DNA of 64,000 bases from Phoronis australis. Taxonomy: Eukaryota > Phoronida > Phoronidae. Below are positions 58,300-64,000 of the stretch, in pieces. Within the stretch, counting starts at the first letter, position 1; each line of letters opens with the position of its first letter. Location of the stretch: positions 334,056 through 398,055 of the forward strand of contig NMRA01000342.1 in the NCBI GenBank assembly GCA_002633005.1, written 5' to 3'. A program made the position numbers and the translations under genes. Under the pieces are notes generated by a model. That model had not been told where the DNA came from. It made no database searches and was given only the letters and a program-made list of their open reading frames with translations.

Positions 58300-60850
58300 T
58301 ACCCGTTTGTATCACAGAATCAATGATTCTTGAGTCGACCGTAAGAACTAAAATCGTAGATGGTGCTACGCGCTCTTTAAAAAGCAATGCGTTTTTCCGT
58401 GTCTGAACTTTTTGAGACAGTGATAGTAATGTAGTTTTAACACAGAGAACGACAGTTTTACATTGCTAATCCCTCGAATAGCGATAGATCCGCGCCAAGG
58501 AATCTCGACATTGAGACCATCCAATGGTTTTGCGCTACTGCTTGACGCGGATGCGACGATCGATTGCATTAAAAATTAAAGAGTTGTTACAACGTTCCAC
58601 CGACTGATCGATCGCCCATTGTTTTCGCTCGTTTACCAGATAAGGCGTGCAAAGCAAACTCTAAACACATTCTAAATATTTGAAACCCGTTCCATTGTTT
58701 TGTTAGTATATGCATGAATGTTTAATTGCTTTTAACGACGCCACATTGATCGGTGAGTCCGCTCCATGGAGACAATGCTGTATTTGTTTTTTCTATTGAA
58801 CACATCACCAAGCGGATACATGAAGAAAACCGACCCTCATAAAGTAACAACAAATCTTGCAAGCAACATAATTAGAGCGAGGAAATTTATCATTCTCGCT
58901 ATTTGCATATCACTAACTTTTGAGAACGTCACCAAACTAATGACGTCATGGGGACTGTCAGAAATCATGAAAAAATATGCGCTTGAAAACATTGCGCTCA
59001 GCTCAAAACAAAAACTTTCACTCTAGACTGGCCCAGTGTACTTAAATTACGTACAACGAGAACAGAAAAGGGTGAGATAATAAGCCACGGGGGCAGTTAG
59101 TTGATTAACAAGTAATTCGGTAAAACATTACCCAGGGAATATTTCTACTACATTACATTACGTGTTCACGGACATTTCGAGAGTAGAGCCTGGGATCTAA
59201 TCTTTTTACTCAAAATCGAAATTATTTTGAACATTTACGTTCCATTTAGTTCAAACTCAAGATACGTATCTATGGTTCTGTGCTCAAGTATATTGTAGTT
59301 CACGTTGAAGACTGTGTATCATATTTTGCACTTGACTTTAGGAATGAAGCTACATGTTCCAGTCTGAACTCGAAATCTCGAGTTCTACTCGAAATCCTAA
59401 GGTTTTACTCGAGCCTGTAGCTTAAATCTAGAGGTCATCAAGAATAAATCTGGGTTACACACTCGTTTGCTTAAACTTAATCACAGAATATTTGATAACT
59501 ATCTTGAGACCGATTTAAAAGAGGACGGGAAATGTCTAAAACATTTACGAATTCAATTTCGAATCAAATGATTAATGCACACCGAACCCAGATCAAACAC
59601 AAAAACAGTGATCGTTGACGTTTCGATTTTAACAACAAAATCATCGTCAGGAAATAATTCTAATGAAACATTAATGAATAAATCGTATTGCCTAATTTGA
59701 TGTTGAAAAGTGGCTTAACCAATGACACTGAAGATAGGGAATCGCACAAACAAACGAACCAAGACAATTTTTTACAGCTATTTCCAATCTGGAGAATGGA
59801 TTTGAAAAGATAATACAATAAGGAAGTTTAGCGAATGCCTGTAACACGGTCTGACCAGCATTTGTTTCCGGTGTATGTGAAAGCGGCACCATTGGACACA
59901 CATTCACACATGTGTCTATGCGAGCGCTATGCATTTAGAGGAATATAGAAATGGTTCTGCATTCGATGTGATGTGGCTTGATCGACAAAGACTCTTGGCT
60001 CGTATTGGGTATGTATAGACTCTAGCAAAACTCTGCGAGTGGACTGCCACAACAATTTGCATGCAGATGTATCTCGAACATAAATCAATATATTGCTATG
60101 ATAATGCTTTTGTTATACTTAAAGGCACTGACGAGTTTGCACAATTGAATTATAATAGCTATTCTGCGTTGCCAGCAATGTCTGGAGAGTCAAAGCGGAA
60201 ACGGAAATGAGACGTGAACTGTGAATAAAAAGAATAGTGAAGCATGGTTCCTTTTAACCTTCCACGAGAAATTAGGCAAAATTATTCGAGGCAACAGCTA
60301 GTGTAACAAAAGTCTTTACGAGAGTTGGCGAGATTGTCAAAAATACAATCATGCCACTCCCAAAATATTCAGCATTATCACAAATTCTATATTTTTTCTC
60401 TTAGAATTAAATGTGCTCAATTTTGGAGAGCACTTGATTTGGCCGATGACTTTCGTGGCAATCGTGTAATTTACAGGGCCAGACACGTTTTCATGAAGAG
60501 AACTTCATGGTCTGTATTCATACTTTTACACAGGCCTCGATACAAAGAAAAAATAAGCACTCACTCAAATTACTGCAAGTTAAACCGTCCATTACCATAG
60601 CAAATTGTTGCTATCGCCATTTACCAGTGGTATCGCCTGGCCAGCGAAGCCGACTAGATCGCGGGGATAAAAACTAATGTCAGTGCCCAAACAACTCAAC
60701 AACATTCACGGACAGATGACCTAAATTATTATCAAGTGCTATTTTCGACATTTACTTGCTATTTCAAGAGAAATCTGAATTTTATTGTCGGCTCCCCTAA
60801 CAGCACAACATAAAAATCGGGTTGTTTACTATATCTGTATATATGTACCG
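58300..60850. other. Upstream of the K2P gene, nothing recognised
   Basis: The promoter of the K2P gene should lie here, but I see no convincing core element. No other exon or repeat array is visible. Confidence 0.45.
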
Positions 60851-60859
60851 AAAGTCCAG

Positions 60860-62700
60860 AGCACTTAGCATCGATTAATATCGGATCACAGGAACCCTAA
60901 CAGAAATGGATGTCTGCCGGTGTCTAGGGGGCAAATTTTGAACTAGATTAGATATTTGAGGTTCCGGCCAAAACTGATATAAAATCAACTAACATGTCAC
61001 ATTGAGCACTGATTGGCCCATGGCAGATGAATTGCACTCTGGAGAGCTCCTGCCATCAATTAAAAAAGGACCCCAACTTGAGCTCACTCAAACATTTCAG
61101 TTATCACAGAAAACGATTCCATATGATTTAGTAAATGTCATTGAATAATAAATGGTTGATGGCAGGCAAAATACTCTTTTGGTTAGGCTTGCCTGAATAC
61201 CCCAAACACCTCATCCACCGAATGTTGTTGAAATTTGAGCTAGATTACAGGTACCGGCCGAACTTGATGAAAAATGAACAATTGTGCAACATTCAGCTCC
61301 AAATGCAGTCTGGAAAGGTCCCGCCAGAAGCCCAAAAGGGACCCCAAAACTTGAGCTAGCTCGAACGTTCTTGGTACCACCAAAACAATTTCGGGCCAAA
61401 GTGTAGAATTTAGTACATGCCGCTGACCACTAAATGATCTATCACAGGCAAAACGCACTCTAAATAGGAGATGGACCCACCAGATGCCCCCAACAATGTC
61501 ACCCACGGATTGTTTTTGAAAATGTGAGCTAGTTAAGATATTCGAGGTGCCCGCCGAAACTGAATTGAAATAGTTTATCATAACACACTGAACAGCGAAT
61601 GACTCGTAAATGAAAATTTGACTCTAGGAAATGCCCATGGGGAATCCAAAAGGCCCTGAAAATTGAGCTACCTCAAACATTCGATGTACCATAAAAAACA
61701 GTCCCACGTGATTCAGTACATGCCATTGATCGCTAAATAGCTTATTACAGAGAAAATACACTCTGGCTTGAACCCAATAGATAACCCAAAATTCTCACCC
61801 AGGGGATTCTGTTAAAAACGTGAGCAAGACTAAATGTTGGAGGTACCGAGCAAAATTGACTTGAAATGAATAACAGTGAAACAGTGAGCATCATATTCTT
61901 CATCGCAATGAATAGGGTTTGCAAAAAACTAAAAAGAAACCACCAAAACTGAGCTATTCCCAAACATTCGAAGTACCATGCATGATTCATCAAATACCAC
62001 TGATCACTAAAGGACATATATAAGACAAATCATCCCCGTTTGAGCACTGCAGAAACCTCCAAAAATCTCACCATAAAACCCACAAAAACGGTTGGCAAAT
62101 CAAGTTTCCAGAGTCACTATTATTATTGGGAAGTCCTTAACTTCATTATGCTGATACTGAACCTAGAATACTTGAAAAATATATTTTTGGGGTTTTCACA
62201 AAGTCTAAGATGTGGAAAATATGCATAGAGTTGTGTATCTCAAGGATTTACAAAAAACAGTTTGAGCTTCCTAAGTTGATGTGGAGAGTTGGGGTCTGAA
62301 GGAAATAACTATGCGAGGCTCGGTCACAGAGAAGTCTAGGACAAGCAAGCAGTGACAAATACAACTCGTTTTTTAGCAATATCAAAGATAAGCTAATGTG
62401 CACAAAATACCAAATGATTCAGTACATGCCATTGGTTATTAAATTGTATTTGTCAAAAATGCACTGGGTTGAGCCCGGCACGAGAAACCCCAAAGAGGTT
62501 TGAGCTCAATTAGATAAACAAAGTACCGGTAAATTGATTTTAAATAAACAACTGCTTTAAACAGAGAAAAATGACCGGCCATGAAAATTGCGCTCTAAAA
62601 TATGACCGGAAACTGTGCTTATCCAAAAATGATCAAATACTTCAGGTGGCTTAAACCACAATGCCAAACCCTTGGTTGGATCAAAATGTGACGTAACATA
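60860..62700 (+). repeat. Tandem array of the 290-bp GAGCTAG/TTCGAGGTACC family
   Basis: An A block (GAACTAGATTAGATATTTGAGG at 60941; GAGCTAG or equivalent at 61239, 61528, 61821) recurs every 289-298 bp. A related B block recurs at about 61080, 61352, 61663 and 61953. The units also share CAGTACATGCCATTGATCACTAAATG-like and GCACTCTGG-like segments. About six degenerate units are present. Other copies lie at 10350-11165 and 12220-12440. Confidence 0.85.
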
Positions 62701-62709
62701 GGTAAGGGT

Positions 62710-64000
62710 TAAATACAAGGAAATATATAACATATATTGTAACAGTGGAAGTTTCTAAGTGAAATTATGTTTTCTTCTGCAATTGACGCGCGCGCGTATA
62801 TATCCGCAAATAAATAATAATGATAATAATTTTTATAACCAATATAGCCTAGTTAGAGCTTACGCGACAGATCATTCTAATCAGGACTTTCAAGCCGCGT
62901 AGCTAATACTGAGAGGTAGAGAAGTTCTCCCTGACTAACCTTTAAAGGGATAGCGATACCTGTTTTGACACACTAACAGATATTAAAAACGACTTTACCA
63001 ACCAATTTCCTGAACCAAAATAATGACCTGTACCTCTCAACAACCCTCAAACGTTTGGAGGAAAATTTGAAAAAAGTCATTTCGAAGTCTGCTAAGCGGA
63101 CAAGCGTGACCTACGCTTTAAGCGAATTTTAAAGCAACTGTGACGAAAGGCCACCCACCAAGGACCATAATGTCCAATTTGTGAGATAGAAAGTGTGAGT
63201 TTTTAGTTGATTCCAGCTTTTCTCTTTCAAAAATGACGCCTGATCAGGTGACAGGACGAGGATTGACTGAAATCGTCAAAACAGGGCTTAGTATCCTTTT
63301 AAATGGCATATAACGTAAATTAGACTTTTAGTAATCAGATATAAAACAAAAAATCAACTGAATCAACTGACGATGAAGATGGCATATTGTTTGAGCAGAG
63401 ACTAGAAATTCTAATAATCCTTGGAATTATTGAAAGCCAAACAAACCCGAGACAAATACAAGACTGAAACAAATCCAGACAGATGCATAATAAATGTACA
63501 TGTAGGTTTCTTGGGAAAAAGTTGTAGAAATTTTGGTCCGTGGACATTTTTTTTTTTTTAAGAAATTGTTACTACACAAGTTTGGGTAATGTTTTCCTAC
63601 AAGTAGTAAACAATTTGACAACAAAATTGTGATCCATGTTAACGATGACTGTCGGCTACTATTCAAAATGACTTCATCCCCACTGCGTTCTTTAAAATGA
63701 ATTTAAGAATTGCCAGCAAAAAATGCTTTCCATAAACGGTATTGCACATGTAAAGTGAGCACATGCAATATTTGGTGTCCCCAAGAAACTTATTGCATGA
63801 AATACAGAGTTTGAACATGCTGACTCTAATGCACGCTATCATGAATTCCCACACGCGCACCTGGATATAGGTGGCGTTGAAATCAAACATACCCGGTAGG
63901 CTAATGTAGGCCGCGCGCTCGAATACATGTTTCAAGCCTATGGAAGTACTGACCTTAGGTGAGGCGAACCCGACTTAGTTTGTTTGTGTTGGGGTCCGAC
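62710..64000. other. Intergenic, nothing recognised
   Basis: It contains a short GCGCGCG tract at 62788 and a poly-T run near 63548. No gene or repeat is supported. Confidence 0.5.

Overview
The window is draft genomic DNA from a multicellular animal, most likely a marine invertebrate. The evidence is spliced genes with standard GT/AG introns, extracellular multidomain exon organisation, a two-pore potassium channel, several degraded non-LTR retrotransposons, MITE-like inverted repeats and satellite-like arrays. I cannot fix the phylum; cephalochordate, hemichordate and lophotrochozoan all fit. Three single N characters (13367, 23319, 32189) mark assembly joins or ambiguous bases.

Two protein-coding genes can be assembled from the sequence. 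Gene 1 is on the plus strand, coding 14451-37770. I can join 24 exons into one frame-consistent reading frame of 3882 nt, predicted 1293 aa. The product is secreted: signal peptide, one kringle, a coiled-coil exon, an acidic low-complexity exon, a C-type lectin domain with QPD and WND sugar/calcium motifs, then six discoidin (F5/8 type C) domains. Every discoidin domain is a symmetric phase 1-1 exon module, so the tail grew by internal duplication. Gene 2 is on the minus strand, 58293-45917. It has four coding exons (1281 nt, 426 aa) and encodes a two-pore-domain (K2P/KCNK-type) potassium channel with GYG and GFG filters. The two genes are convergent and their stop codons are about 8.1 kb apart.

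Layout: 1-14000 is non-genic and repeat-rich. It holds two retrotransposon 3' relics, a 29-bp minisatellite with a 116-bp higher-order period, a CAT/CAC simple repeat, a relic of a SWIM/YqaJ-type gene, a 290-bp repeat family and a second minisatellite. 14000-38550 is gene 1 with its introns, which carry a young 5'-truncated retrotransposon with a target-site duplication, two copies of one MITE and a suspicious 376-bp duplication joined by an N. 38550-45900 is intergenic and holds a three-monomer satellite (about 435 bp higher-order period) whose conserved core resembles a CTCF site. 45917-58293 is gene 2, with a 9-kb first intron containing another retrotransposon relic and a long-armed inverted repeat. 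58300-64000 is intergenic, dominated by a tandem array of the 290-bp family.

The most notable item is gene 1. A kringle, a predicted galactose-type lectin and six discoidin modules in one secreted chain is an arrangement I do not recognise as a named family. Its function (carbohydrate or cell-surface recognition, adhesion or innate immunity) is inferred from the domains only.
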